Positions 9,508-21,466 of a stretch of DNA of 64,000 bases are shown piece by piece (the stretch's first letter is position 1; each line of letters starts with the position of its first letter). Source of the stretch: Microbacteriaceae bacterium (GTDB lineage Bacteria; Actinomycetota; Actinomycetes; Actinomycetales; Microbacteriaceae). The notes under the pieces are model-generated. The model had not been told where the DNA came from, searched no databases, and saw nothing but the letters and a program-made list of their open reading frames with translations. A program made the position numbers and the translations under genes. The DNA lies in assembly GCA_025464995.1 (NCBI GenBank), contig JAODMO010000056.1, forward strand, positions 62,001 through 126,000, given 5' to 3'.

Positions 9508-11628
9508 CTACCGGTGCTTCCTCGACCTCAACGCCTTCTCGTGCACCGGCTCGACACCCGACGCACGACGCGACTCGACGTACTCCCGAGCCTCGTTCTG
9601 CCGGGCGGCCTCCGAGCCGTTCGCGATGCTCGCGCGCAGATGGGCCTCGCTGTACCCGAAAGCGTCGACGAGGTGCTGCGCGTGCGGCCGGAGCCGGGAG
9701 ATGAGCCGGTCGACGTACGCGGTCACCGCGAGGGCGCGCCGCGGCGAGAGGCGTCCGTGGATGACGTACCACGAGAGATGCTTCTCGATGAGGCCGAGAC
9801 CGAAGACGTCTCGCAGCCAGACCAGCACCTGTTTCGTCCCGGGATCGCCGGCGGCGTCGACCGCCCGGGTGAACGACTCCCATTGCAGCAGCTCGCCGTG
9901 GGCGCGAGCGGCCTCGATCAGCTCGTTCTGTTGCGAGTTGAACAGGACGGCGGCATCCGTCTTCGATAGCCTGGACGCGGGCCGAAGCCGTGCCGCGATG
10001 CTGCCGACCATCGATTCGACGCGGTCGGTGAGCAGTTCGCGTTGGGCGGAGGTCTCACGCAGCCCGTGCACCGACCGGGCGATGGAGCCGAAGTCGCTCA
10101 CGGCCTGCGCAAGACTGCGCAGGCCCGTGCCGTGGTAGGCCCGGTCCGCCGCCTGCTCGACGGCGTAGCGCGCGAGCACACCGGCGCCCGCCCCCGTGAA
10201 CCGCGCCCCGAAGTCGGCGAGCAGGCGCTTCGCCACGAGCTGCAACAGCACGTTGTTGTCGCCCTCGAAGGTCACGTACACGTCGAGATCGGCACGGAGG
10301 CCGACGAGGCGGTTCTCGGCGAGGAAGCCCGCCCCGCCGCATGCCTCGCGCGCCTCCTGCAGCGTGTCGAGGGCATGCCAGGTCGACAGCGGCTTGAGGG
10401 CGGCGGCGAGAGTCTCGAGGTCTTGGCGCTCTTCGTCCGTGGGTTCAGGCTTACCGAACACGGAGTCGAACTTCACGAGGAAGTCGTCGTGCGCGAAGGT
10501 CTGCGCGTAGGTGGTCGCGAGACGAGGGATGAGTCGACGCTGGTGGCGCTGGTAGTCGAGCAGCACCTCCTCGTCGGTGTCGCTGCCCGCCGTGAACTGC
10601 CGACGCTGGTTGCCGTAGGTGACGGCGATGGCGAGCCCGATGGCCGAGGCCGCGGTGGCCGCGCCGTCGAGGGAGACGCGACCCTGCACGAGCGTGCCCA
10701 GCATCGTGAAGAACCGGCGGCCCGGGCTGTCGATGCTCGAGCTGTAGGTTCCGTCCTCGTCGACATCCCCGAACTTGTTGAGCAGGTTGGTGCGTGGGAT
10801 GCGCACATCGGTGAAGTGCAGGCGGCCGTTGTCGATGCCGTTGAGGCCACCCTTGAGGCCGTCGTCCTCGCCGCCGATGCCGGGCAGGAACTCGAGGTCG
10901 GCATCACGGATGGGCACATAGAAGCAGTGCACGCCGTGGTTCACGCCGCGGGTGATGAGCTGCGCGAACACCGTCGCGGCCGTGCCGTGCAGCCCGGCGT
11001 TGCCCAGGTAGTCTTTCCACGCGCCGCGGAAGGGCGTGTTGATCACGAACTCGCGTGTCGCCTCGTCATAGGTCGCGGTGGTGCCGATCGACGCGACATC
11101 CGAACCGTGGCCCGTCTCGGTCATGGCGAACGCTCCGGGCACCGTGAGACTCGCGATGTCGGGGAGGAAGGTGCGGTGGTGGTACTCGGTGCCGAGATGC
11201 AGCACCGCGGAGCCGAACAGGCCCCACTGCACGCCCGCCTTGATCTGCAGGGAGGGGCTCGCCGAGACGAGTTCTTCGAAGGCGGTGATGTTCCCGCCGT
11301 TGTCGCCGAGGCCGCCCACCTCGGCGGGGAACGCCCGGTTCACTTCACCCTCGGTAGCGAGGATGTGCAGTTGCGCGAGTACCCGCTCGCGTTGCTCGGC
11401 GAGGGTGAGACCCGGTATGTCGTGCAGCTCGGGCCGGGCGGCGAACGCCCTCGCCGTGCGGCGCACGTCGGCCCAGGTGCCGAGGAGCTGCTCGCCGAGC
11501 GCCACAACGTCGACGGATGCGTCGGTGTGCTCGGTCGCCCGCTGGATCTCGTCGTCCACTTCGGCTTCCATGCTCGTCGCCGGACTGGGTGCTGCCTGCT
11601 CCGCGGATCCGGTGTGTGCGACGTCCAT
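9508..11628 (-). CDS. Acyl-CoA oxidase
   Basis: FAD-dependent first step of beta-oxidation, using O2 as electron acceptor. The 706-residue length and layout fit the peroxisomal-type oxidase family and not the roughly 380-residue dehydrogenases. Visible are the flavin/substrate segment GAFAMTETGHGSDVASI, a long C-terminal helical half, REACGGAGFLAENR and YVTFEGDNNVLLQLVAKRLL. The start has GAGGA 6 bases upstream. The gene sits between aroB and aroQ, unrelated to its neighbours' pathway, with about 196 bases of its own upstream region. Thiolase and FadB for later steps are at 54.7-58.1 kb. Confidence 0.93.
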   Translation of the reverse strand: MDVAHTGSAEQAAPSPATSMEAEVDDEIQRATEHTDASVDVVALGEQLLGTWADVRRTARAFAARPELHDIPGLTLAEQRERVLAQLHILATEGEVNRAFPAEVGGLGDNGGNITAFEELVSASPSLQIKAGVQWGLFGSAVLHLGTEYHHRTFLPDIASLTVPGAFAMTETGHGSDVASIGTTATYDEATREFVINTPFRGAWKDYLGNAGLHGTAATVFAQLITRGVNHGVHCFYVPIRDADLEFLPGIGGEDDGLKGGLNGIDNGRLHFTDVRIPRTNLLNKFGDVDEDGTYSSSIDSPGRRFFTMLGTLVQGRVSLDGAATAASAIGLAIAVTYGNQRRQFTAGSDTDEEVLLDYQRHQRRLIPRLATTYAQTFAHDDFLVKFDSVFGKPEPTDEERQDLETLAAALKPLSTWHALDTLQEAREACGGAGFLAENRLVGLRADLDVYVTFEGDNNVLLQLVAKRLLADFGARFTGAGAGVLARYAVEQAADRAYHGTGLRSLAQAVSDFGSIARSVHGLRETSAQRELLTDRVESMVGSIAARLRPASRLSKTDAAVLFNSQQNELIEAARAHGELLQWESFTRAVDAAGDPGTKQVLVWLRDVFGLGLIEKHLSWYVIHGRLSPRRALAVTAYVDRLISRLRPHAQHLVDAFGYSEAHLRASIANGSEAARQNEAREYVESRRASGVEPVHEKALRSRKHR

Positions 11629-11672
11629 GGAGTCCTCGTTGTCTGTAGGGACGCGAGAATCCGCGTCGACTC

Positions 11673-11683
11673 CACGTTACGTG
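11673..11683. promoter_or_regulatory. Short palindrome upstream of acyl-CoA oxidase
   Basis: CACGTTACGTG is an inverted repeat with 5-bp arms, 45 bases before the acyl-CoA oxidase start. It could be an operator for a fatty-acid-responsive regulator, but its short length gives only weak support. Confidence 0.25.
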
Positions 11684-11789
11684 TGAGCTCCGTGCGGGGA
11701 GAGCCGTCCGTCCGTGGCCTACAAATCGCGGCCGCTCGAAGGCGGATCCGCTGTGCCGTTCGACAAACGGGGCGGGCGATCCACGGACA

Positions 11790-11811
11790 GGGGCCGGAGG
11801 CGCCCGGCTCC
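11790..11811 (-). terminator. Hairpin downstream of aroB
   Basis: An 8-bp G/C-rich stem with one mismatch and a 6-nt loop begins 13 bases after the aroB stop. There is no U tract, so termination strength is uncertain. It would separate the aro genes from the acyl-CoA oxidase gene. Confidence 0.35.
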
Positions 11812-11824
11812 GCCAGATGTCCCT

Positions 11825-12928
11825 CTAGACGCCGATCTCCTGGTAGGCCAGGAACAGCAGAGACTCGTCGGGCGCCGTGAGCACGGTCGGCTGCGCGATG
11901 TCGTCGAGCACGATGAACCGCAGCATGCCCGCGCGGCTCTTCTTGTCGCGCTGCATGGTCGCGAGCAGCGTCTGCCATCGTCCGACCGGATAGTCGATGG
12001 GAAGTGTGAGGGCGGTCAGGATGCGACGGTGGCGGTCGACCGCCTCGTCGCTGAGCGACCCCGTGAGGCGAGCCAGTTCGGCCGCGAAGACCATGCCCAC
12101 GGAGATGGCCGCGCCGTGACGCCAACGGTAGCGCTCGGCATGCTCGATCGCGTGGCCGAGGGTGTGCCCGTAGTTGAGGATCTCACGGAGGCCGGACTCC
12201 TTGAAGTCGGATGCCACGACTCGCGCCTTGAGGGCGATGGCGAGCTCGACGACCCGACGGAACTCCGGCGTCGTGGGGTCGGTGACGCGGTCGACGTCGG
12301 CCTCCACGATGTCGAGGATCTCGGGCTCGGCGATGAAGCCGGCCTTCACGATCTCCGCGAAGCCGGCGAGGATCTCGTTGCGGGGAATCGTGTCGAGCGT
12401 GTCGAAGTCGACGATGACGGCTGCCGGCGCGTAGAACGAGCCGACGAGGTTCTTGCCCTCCGCGGTGTTGATTCCCGTCTTGCCCCCGACGGATGCGTCC
12501 ACCATGCCGAGCACGCTCGTCGGAACCTGCACGAGCTTCACGCCGCGCAGCCAGGTCGCGGCGACGAAGCCCGCGAGGTCGGTGGTCGCTCCCCCGCCGA
12601 GGCCGATCACGGCGTCGGTGCGGGTGAAGTCTGTCTGACCCATGATCTGCCAGCAGAACGCGGCGACCTCGATGCGCTTCGCGTCCTCGGCGTCGGGCAC
12701 CTCCGCGAGCAGCACCTCGTAGGAGCCCTGCAGGCTGTCGCGCAGCGCGTTCGCCTTGGCACCGAGGGTGGGCGGGTGCACGATGAGCACCTTCGCCACC
12801 TTCGTGCCGAGTTGCTCGGCTATCCGCGGCAGCAGCCCGCGCCCGATGAGGATGTCGTAGGGGTCGGCACCGCCGACGGCGATCGTGGTCACATCGGAGG
12901 CGGCGTCGGCCGCGGTCGAATCAGTCAT
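11825..12928 (-). CDS. aroB: 3-Dehydroquinate synthase
   Basis: Converts DAHP to 3-dehydroquinate with NAD+ and a divalent metal. The 367 residues carry EVPDAEDAKRIEVAAF, DAVIGLGGGATTDLAGFVAATWLRG, the conserved SVGGKTGIN and the metal-binding HTLGHAIEH. It overlaps aroK by 8 bases and is coupled to it. Confidence 0.97.
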   Translation of the reverse strand: MTDSTAADAASDVTTIAVGGADPYDILIGRGLLPRIAEQLGTKVAKVLIVHPPTLGAKANALRDSLQGSYEVLLAEVPDAEDAKRIEVAAFCWQIMGQTDFTRTDAVIGLGGGATTDLAGFVAATWLRGVKLVQVPTSVLGMVDASVGGKTGINTAEGKNLVGSFYAPAAVIVDFDTLDTIPRNEILAGFAEIVKAGFIAEPEILDIVEADVDRVTDPTTPEFRRVVELAIALKARVVASDFKESGLREILNYGHTLGHAIEHAERYRWRHGAAISVGMVFAAELARLTGSLSDEAVDRHRRILTALTLPIDYPVGRWQTLLATMQRDKKSRAGMLRFIVLDDIAQPTVLTAPDESLLFLAYQEIGV

Positions 12929-13487
12929 GGGTGTCCTCCCGGATCCAGGTGACGAGGTCGGCCGCGATGGTGTCGAGCGGCATCCTCGAGGTGTCGAACG
13001 TGCGACGGGCGAGGCGGTCGTAGATGGGCTTGCGCTTCTCGACGAGCGCCGACCAAGCCGCCACGCCGTTCACGAGCGGTCGCTTGTCACCCGTGATGCG
13101 CCTCTCGACGGCCTCCGCCGACACGGAGAGCTGGGCGACGCGATGCTCCACGAGATCCGCCTGGGTGCTCGGGTCGAGCACGGCTCCCCCGCCGAGAGCG
13201 ACGACGGCCCGCTCGCCGAGGGCGCGGATCACCTGCTCGCGCTCGAGTTCGCGGAAGCGGGCCTCGCCGTGCTCGGAGAAGATCGCGGGGATCGGGCCGT
13301 GCTGCGCGACGATGCGCTTATCGGTGTCGATGAACGGCACGTCGAGGAGTTTCGCGATGCGCTTGCCGAGCCGCGTCTTGCCGGCACCGGGCGCACCGAT
13401 CAATACGACGACCGGCACCACGGCAGGCACCGCGACGTCGGCGTCCCCGGCAGCGAACGACCCGGCGGTCGCCTCAGGCCCGGTCAT
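12921..13487 (-). CDS. aroK: Shikimate kinase
   Basis: Phosphorylates shikimate at O3. The start is taken at the ATG at 13487 (MTGPEATAG, 188 aa); further upstream the reading frame is only the shadow of aroC. The P-loop [15 protein letters not shown], the shikimate-binding [17 protein letters not shown] and ALGGGAVLD are all present. About 25 N-terminal residues precede the kinase fold. It overlaps aroC by 14 bases and aroB by 8. Confidence 0.95.
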   Translation of the reverse strand: MTGPEATAGSFAAGDADVAVPAVVPVVVLIGAPGAGKTRLGKRIAKLLDVPFIDTDKRIVAQHGPIPAIFSEHGEARFRELEREQVIRALGERAVVALGGGAVLDPSTQADLVEHRVAQLSVSAEAVERRITGDKRPLVNGVAAWSALVEKRKPIYDRLARRTFDTSRMPLDTIAADLVTWIREDTHD

Positions 13488-14682
13488 CGACGGACTGCGC
13501 CGTGCGCTGGGCGGCGGGGATCGCGGCCAGATAGCCCGCGAGGTTGCGCGCGGTCTCCGCGACGGAGTCGCCGCCGAACTTCTCGACGACCGAGTTCGCG
13601 AGCACGAGTGCGACCATCGCCTCGGCGACGACGCCGGCGGCGGGCACGGCGCAGACGTCCGAGCGCTGGTGGTGGGCCTCCGCGGCCACTCCGGTTGAGA
13701 CATCCACGGTGCGGAGCGCGTGGGGCACGGTCGCGATGGGCTTCATCCCGGCGCGCACGCGCAGCACGGTGCCCGTCGACATGCCGCCCTCGGTTCCGCC
13801 GGCCTTGTCGCTCAGGCGGGAGATGAGTGAGCCATCGGTGACGAGCTCGTCGTGTGCCTGCGAGCCGCGGCGCGTCGTGGTGAGGAAGCCGTCGCCGACC
13901 TCGACGCCCTTGATCGCCTGGATGCCCATGAGGGCGGCGGCGAGCTGTGAGTCGAGTCGGCGGTCCCAGTGCGCGTAGGAGCCCAGGCCCGGGGGAACTC
14001 CGTAGGCGAGCACCTCGACGACGCCGCCGAGGGTGTCGCCGTCCTTCTGGGCCTCGTCGATCTCGGCGACCATGGCGACGGATGTCGCGGGGTCGAAGCA
14101 GCGCACGAGGTCGGCGTCGAGGGCGCCGACGTCGCTCGGCGACGGGAGTGCCGCGTCATCCGGAGACCGGACCGTGCCGATGGCGAGCGTGTGCGAGACC
14201 AGCGTGATGCCCAGCTCGGCGAGGAAGGCGCGGGCGACGGCACCAAGCGCGACGCGGGCAGCGGTCTCCCTGGCGCTCGCGCGTTCGAGCACGTTGCGTG
14301 CCTCGTCGAAGCCGTACTTCTGCATGCCGACCAGATCGGCGTGACCGGGGCGTGGGCGGGTGAGCGGCGCGCCCCTGCCCTTCGGCAGGCTCTCGATGTC
14401 GACGGGGCTCGCGCTCATCACGTCGACCCAGCGGGGCCACTCTGTGTTGCCGATGCGGATGGCGATCGGGCTGCCCATGGTGAGCCCGAATCGCACACCG
14501 CCCGAGATGGTGAGCTCGTCCTCCTCGAACTTCATTCGCGCGCCGCGGCCGTAACCGAGCTTGCGCCTGGCCAGGTCGATGCGGATGTCGCCGAGACTCA
14601 CGGGGACGCCTGCGGGGAGGCCCTCCATGATCGCGATCAATTCTGGGCCGTGCGACTCACCTGCGGTCAACCAACGAAGCAT
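13474..14682 (-). CDS. aroC: Chorismate synthase
   Basis: Final shikimate-pathway step, EPSP to chorismate, using reduced FMN. The 402 residues show [25 protein letters not shown] at the N-terminus, [31 protein letters not shown] and [19 protein letters not shown]. First gene of the aroC-aroK-aroB run; aroE lies upstream beyond the regulator-phosphatase gene. Confidence 0.97.
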   Translation of the reverse strand: MLRWLTAGESHGPELIAIMEGLPAGVPVSLGDIRIDLARRKLGYGRGARMKFEEDELTISGGVRFGLTMGSPIAIRIGNTEWPRWVDVMSASPVDIESLPKGRGAPLTRPRPGHADLVGMQKYGFDEARNVLERASARETAARVALGAVARAFLAELGITLVSHTLAIGTVRSPDDAALPSPSDVGALDADLVRCFDPATSVAMVAEIDEAQKDGDTLGGVVEVLAYGVPPGLGSYAHWDRRLDSQLAAALMGIQAIKGVEVGDGFLTTTRRGSQAHDELVTDGSLISRLSDKAGGTEGGMSTGTVLRVRAGMKPIATVPHALRTVDVSTGVAAEAHHQRSDVCAVPAAGVVAEAMVALVLANSVVEKFGGDSVAETARNLAGYLAAIPAAQRTAQSVDDRA

Positions 14683-14712
14683 GTAACGATTCTCCCACAG
14701 CCCGGGAGGCGC

Positions 14713-15831
14713 TCAGCCCTCGCGGCGGAGTGCCACGACCGTGACGTCGTCGGGAGCGCCGTCGCCGTCCGGGTCGAAGGCGGCCGCCAGTGCGAGCAGG
14801 TGGTCGACGATCGCCTGGGCGCTCGGCGCCGACCGGCTGACCTGCTCGACCTCGTCGAGGCTCGCGAGAGTGCCGTCGTAGATGTCGAGCACGCCGTCGC
14901 TCATAGCGACGAGGGTGTCGCCGGGGCCGAGCTCGACGCTGTCCTCGTGCCATCCGTCGTCGCCGCCCATTCCGATCGGGAGGCTGGTGCCGCGGAGACG
15001 GTCTACGCCACCATCCCGTTTGACGACGAGGGAGAGGCCGTGGCCGGCGTCGACGTACCGGAGTCGGCCGGTGGCCGTATCGAGGCGGGAGTGGAACAGC
15101 GTGGCGAACGTGCCGGTCTGTTCGAGGTCGGAGGCTAACGACGCGGCGGCGCGCGTAATGGCCACGGCCACGTCGGGCTCGGCGGAGTTGGAGCGCAACA
15201 CCGCGCGAACGGTCGCCGCGATGAGCGCGGCGCCCGTTCCCTTGCCCATCACGTCGGCGAGGCTCAGCGTCATGCCGGCGTCGACGGAGTACCAGTCGAA
15301 GAAGTCGCCGCCCACGACCTTGGCGGGGGCGCAGCCGCCCGCGAGGTCCCACCCGGGGAGATCGGGGCTCTGCTGGGGAAGGAGGCTCTGCTGCACCTGG
15401 GCGGCGCGGTCGCGCTCGTCGGCCGAGGCGCGTTTGCGGCGGCGTTCGCCACCGAGACGCTGCACGATGGCGACCAGCTCCCGCGACACGATCGGCTTGG
15501 TGAGGAACTCGTCGGCCTGGTCACGCATGGCGCGAAGTGCGTAGTCCACCGAGAGGTGCGCCGTCATCATGATGATCGGCAGGCCCGGGCTCTCCTCGCG
15601 CAGGATGGTGATGAGCTCGAGTCCGCTGATGCCGGGCATCTCGATGTCGGTCACGACGACCTCGGGCTGGAACTCCGCGACCGCCGCCCTCGCCAATGCC
15701 GGGTCGACGATGGCGTGCACGACGCACCCGCCCCGCCGCTCCAGAACCGTGCGCGTGTACAGCGCCACGTCAGGGTCGTCGTCGATGACGAGCACCCGGT
15801 ATCCCCCGTCAGCCACCAATGTTGATCCCAT
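14713..15831 (-). CDS. Response regulator fused to PP2C (SpoIIE/RsbU-type) serine phosphatase
   Basis: The 372-residue protein has a receiver domain (about 1-125) with acidic pocket VIDDDPD, phospho-acceptor Asp62 in TDIEMPG, and Lys112 in FLTKPI. After a coiled linker comes a PPM/SpoIIE-like phosphatase domain (about 160-372) with GGDFFDWY (174-181), LADVMGKGTGAAL (191-203) and MSDGVLDIYD. Such proteins usually dephosphorylate an anti-anti-sigma factor under control of a histidine kinase. No kinase, anti-sigma or STAS gene is near, so its partners are encoded elsewhere. It sits between aroE and aroC; AGGGAAC precedes the ATG. Confidence 0.93.
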   Translation of the reverse strand: MGSTLVADGGYRVLVIDDDPDVALYTRTVLERRGGCVVHAIVDPALARAAVAEFQPEVVVTDIEMPGISGLELITILREESPGLPIIMMTAHLSVDYALRAMRDQADEFLTKPIVSRELVAIVQRLGGERRRKRASADERDRAAQVQQSLLPQQSPDLPGWDLAGGCAPAKVVGGDFFDWYSVDAGMTLSLADVMGKGTGAALIAATVRAVLRSNSAEPDVAVAITRAAASLASDLEQTGTFATLFHSRLDTATGRLRYVDAGHGLSLVVKRDGGVDRLRGTSLPIGMGGDDGWHEDSVELGPGDTLVAMSDGVLDIYDGTLASLDEVEQVSRSAPSAQAIVDHLLALAAAFDPDGDGAPDDVTVVALRREG

Positions 15832-15879
15832 GTTCCCTGATGGTAACGGTCCCGCGCGGGCCCCGACGCCGTTCGGCGA

Positions 15880-16743
15880 TCACGACGAGGCGGCTGGCGG
15901 CGAAATAGACGCGCGCATCGCAGAAAGAACCTCGGGTTCTCGCGGGAGGACGGCATCGGGCGAGCCGGACGTGAATACCCGGATCTGACCGATCGCCTGG
16001 TGCACGAGCATGTCGAGCCCCGAGATCACCCGACCGCCCACCGCCATCCACTCGCTCGCCAGCGCGCTCGGCCACGGGTCGTACGCCACGTCGAGGAGCA
16101 CGGCGGCGCGGCGCACGGCCTCGTCAAGCTCGAGGGAGACGACGCCGTGTCCGGGGATGGTGCTGACGACCGCGTCGGGACGGGCGTCCGGCGGCAGGCC
16201 GTCCGCGAGCCGGTACACGTCCGCCTCGACGCCCAGCTCGGCGGCGAGCCGCTCGAGCTCGGCCGCCTTCGACGGGTCGCGAAGGCCGAAACTGACGCGA
16301 TGCGCACCGAGTTCCTGGACCGCCACGAGAACGGATGCCGCGGTCGCACCGCCCCCGAGCACGGCGACGGTGCCCAGCCGGCCGACCCCCGCCTCGCGGA
16401 ACGCCTCGGTGACGCCGTAGACATCGGTGTTGAAGCCGCGGAGCACCGGGGCCACGGCGCTGCGGTCGATGAGCACGGTGTTGGCCGAGCGGGTCAGGCG
16501 AGCCGTGGCATCCACAGAGTCGAGGAGTGGCATCACGTCGCGCTTGAGCGGCATCGTGAGCGACAGGCCTCGCCACGAGTCGTCGCGGCTCGCGAGGAAC
16601 CCGGGCAGCAGGTCGCCGGTCGCCTCGACGGCCTCGTAGGTCCAGTCGAGGCCGAGCTGCCGGTAGGCCGCCGCGTGGAGAAGGGGCGAACGGGAGTGGG
16701 CGATCGGCGAGCCGAGGACGGCGAGGCGGGTTTGGGGGTTCAC
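15880..16743 (-). CDS. aroE: Shikimate dehydrogenase
   Basis: Reduces 3-dehydroshikimate with NADPH. The GTG at 16743 is chosen because it overlaps the mltG stop (GTGA) and gives the family N-terminus (MNPQTRLAVLGSPIAHSRSP, 287 aa). Visible are the substrate-binding serines in the SPIAHSRSP loop, the catalytic lysine in LTMPLKRDV, NTDVYG, and the nucleotide-binding AVLGGGATAASVL. Coupling to mltG fits the alaS-ruvX-mltG-aroE order of actinobacteria. Confidence 0.95.
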   Translation of the reverse strand: MNPQTRLAVLGSPIAHSRSPLLHAAAYRQLGLDWTYEAVEATGDLLPGFLASRDDSWRGLSLTMPLKRDVMPLLDSVDATARLTRSANTVLIDRSAVAPVLRGFNTDVYGVTEAFREAGVGRLGTVAVLGGGATAASVLVAVQELGAHRVSFGLRDPSKAAELERLAAELGVEADVYRLADGLPPDARPDAVVSTIPGHGVVSLELDEAVRRAAVLLDVAYDPWPSALASEWMAVGGRVISGLDMLVHQAIGQIRVFTSGSPDAVLPREPEVLSAMRASISPPAASS

Positions 16744-18014
16744 CCTCCGGTGTTCCAGTCGGGGTGGTCCTTGAGCCACTGCCGCCACACCTTCACTGCC
16801 GCCTCATGCTCGGCGCCGGTCGTCGAGAACGCGGTCTCCCCCGTCTCGCCGTTGATGAGCACGAAGTACAGCCACGGTCCCGGGGCCGGGTTGATCACTG
16901 CGTTGATGGCCGCCTCGCCGGGAGCCGAGATCGGCCCGACCGGCAGCCCGTCGTTCGCGTAGGTGTTGTAGGGGTTGCTCGTGTCCGCGCGCTCGGCATC
17001 GGTGGTGAAGATCGACTTGCTGCCCGCGCCGTAGCTGACCGTCGCATCGGACTGCAGCCGCATCCCCTGGTCGATGCGGTTCTGAAACACCCTCGCGACT
17101 TGCGGGAAGTCGGCCTCGGGGCCGCCCTCCTTCTGCACGAGCCCCGCGAGCGTCAAGACCCGGTGGCGATCGGTGACCGCGACTCCTGCGGCGTCGAGTC
17201 GCGTGAAGGTCTCGTTGACGAGCCGCTGCAGGATCTGCTGTGCCGTCAGATTCGGCTCGAACTCGTAGGTCGCGGGGAAGAGATATCCCTCGAGGCTCGG
17301 CGCCTCGGGTGGGAGGCCGAGGCTCGCCAGGTCTTTCGACGCGGCCTCGAACTCTGCGAGCGGGATGCCGGTGCCGTCAGAGAGGTTCTGCAGAGCGGTC
17401 GGGAGGGTGGTGCCCTCGACGATGAGGGCACCGGATACGACCTTGTTCGCGGGATCTTGGAGGGCCGCGAGTGCCGACTCGGCGCTCATCTTCTTCTGCA
17501 GCCTGTAGGTGCCGGGCATGAACGTCGGCTCTTTCGCGAGCAGGACGTCGTAGAACGCGTCGAAGGTCATGGTCACGCCCTGCTCATGAAGCGTCGTCGC
17601 GATGTCCTCGCCGATGTCGCCGTCGTTGATGACGACGTTGACCTCTTCGCCGTTGCCCGTGCCCTCGTAGTCGGTGGGCAGTTGCCAGCCCATGACCTCC
17701 CGTACCTGCGGCTCGAACAGGGTCCAGGCGGCGAACGCCGCACCGCCGGCGAGCACGACGAGCGTGAGCAGCGCCCACAGCCAGCCGAGCCGGCGCTTGC
17801 GCTTGGGAAGCCCATTCCAGTTTCCGCCGCCGCCGCGACCACCGTCGCGCTGGGGAGCCTCGCGCTGATCCGTCTGGGGCCCGCCTACGGGAGTGCGCTC
17901 CCGGCCCTCCGCCTCTCGAAGCTGGCGTCGTGTCAACGGCGCCGCGGTCGACGCCGGACGCGCGTCGCCGGGCTGCGATGCGAAGATGTCGTCCCAGTTG
18001 GGGTCGTTGCTCAC
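16740..18014 (-). CDS. mltG: Endolytic murein transglycosylase MltG
   Basis: Cleaves nascent glycan strands in the membrane and limits peptidoglycan chain length. The 424-residue protein has a disordered cytoplasmic N-terminus (1-70), one membrane helix (about 76-100), a LysM-like region (NVVINDGDIGEDIAT onward) and the YceG catalytic domain with presumed Glu296 in LAGLVQKEGG and MRLQSDATVSYG. It ends GETAFSTTGAEHEAAVKVW, typical of the family. Its stop overlaps the aroE GTG. Confidence 0.96.
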   Translation of the reverse strand: MSNDPNWDDIFASQPGDARPASTAAPLTRRQLREAEGRERTPVGGPQTDQREAPQRDGGRGGGGNWNGLPKRKRRLGWLWALLTLVVLAGGAAFAAWTLFEPQVREVMGWQLPTDYEGTGNGEEVNVVINDGDIGEDIATTLHEQGVTMTFDAFYDVLLAKEPTFMPGTYRLQKKMSAESALAALQDPANKVVSGALIVEGTTLPTALQNLSDGTGIPLAEFEAASKDLASLGLPPEAPSLEGYLFPATYEFEPNLTAQQILQRLVNETFTRLDAAGVAVTDRHRVLTLAGLVQKEGGPEADFPQVARVFQNRIDQGMRLQSDATVSYGAGSKSIFTTDAERADTSNPYNTYANDGLPVGPISAPGEAAINAVINPAPGPWLYFVLINGETGETAFSTTGAEHEAAVKVWRQWLKDHPDWNTGG

Positions 18015-18017
18015 TGT

Positions 18018-18479
18018 CTAGAGTCCTTCGTCCGGGTTGACGACAACGCCAGGCGGCCGTTCACTGGAGCGCTCGAAGTCGAGGGCATGTTGCAAAATTA
18101 TAACGGCCGCGACCTGGTCGATCACCGACCGGGTCTGTTTCGACGTTCGACCCGATGACCGCACCGCCGCCTGTGCAGACACGGTGGACAACCTCTCGTC
18201 CACCATCCTGACGGGCACGGGGGTGGATGCGGCCACCAGCTCGGCGAAAGCGACGGCGTCCGCCGTCGACGCCGTCCGCCGCCCGGACAGGGCGAGCGGC
18301 AGCCCGACGATCAATTCGAACGCCTCGAGCTCGGTCGCGATCGCGAGGATCCGCGCGACGTCGCCGTCCCCGCGTGGCACGGTCTCGACGGGCGTTGCGA
18401 GCATCCCGTGCAGGTCGCTGCGTGCCACGCCGATCCTCACCGTGCCGACGTCGACGCCGAGCCGCACCCCCGAGCGCAC
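18018..18479 (-). CDS. ruvX: Putative Holliday junction resolvase / pre-16S rRNA nuclease RuvX (YqgF)
   Basis: The 153-residue RNase H-fold nuclease has LGVDVGTVRIGVARSD, VGLPLALSG, VRMVDERLSTVSAQ and VIDQVAAVIILQHAL, covering the acidic active-site residues. Family members process the 5' end of 16S rRNA or act on recombination junctions. The GTG start lies 2 bases past the alaS stop, and mltG follows after 3 bases. Confidence 0.94.
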   Translation of the reverse strand: MRSGVRLGVDVGTVRIGVARSDLHGMLATPVETVPRGDGDVARILAIATELEAFELIVGLPLALSGRRTASTADAVAFAELVAASTPVPVRMVDERLSTVSAQAAVRSSGRTSKQTRSVIDQVAAVIILQHALDFERSSERPPGVVVNPDEGL

Positions 18480-18481
18480 GG

Positions 18482-21136
<2,655 letters not shown>

Positions 21137-21209
21137 GGAGTCCTGTTGGTGCGAGGTCGGACTGGCCGTCAGGGCCAGGCGGGATGAGGGAAGGGAGGGT
21201 CGGAGGGCC

Positions 21210-21437
21210 TCAGTCGGCGTGCCGACCGGGTGCGGAGAACCCGTCGTCGTCGCGGGAGATGGCGGCACGCAGCCGCGCTTCGCGCTCCCTGTAGCCGTCG
21301 ACCACGGCCGCCTTGAGGCCGTCGGCCCTGTCGTTGACGGCGGCGAAGAACTGCTGCCCCGTGGGCGTGCGGGAGACGCGGTGGGCGGCGACGAACCCGA
21401 TCCCAACCCCGACGACGAGCAGCAGTGCGTTCTTCAT
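21210..21437 (-). CDS. Small membrane-anchored protein next to alaS
   Basis: The 75-residue protein begins MKNALLLVVGVGIGFVAAHRVSRTPTGQQFF, one N-terminal helix, followed by a charged helical stretch (DGYREREARLRAAIS). AGGGAG is well spaced before the ATG. No function is known. Its position between the DUF948 gene and alaS suggests one transcript. Codon use matches its neighbours. Confidence 0.8.
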   Translation of the reverse strand: MKNALLLVVGVGIGFVAAHRVSRTPTGQQFFAAVNDRADGLKAAVVDGYREREARLRAAISRDDDGFSAPGRHAD

Positions 21438-21466
21438 GCGGTTCTCCCTAAGCTGAAAATGCCAGT

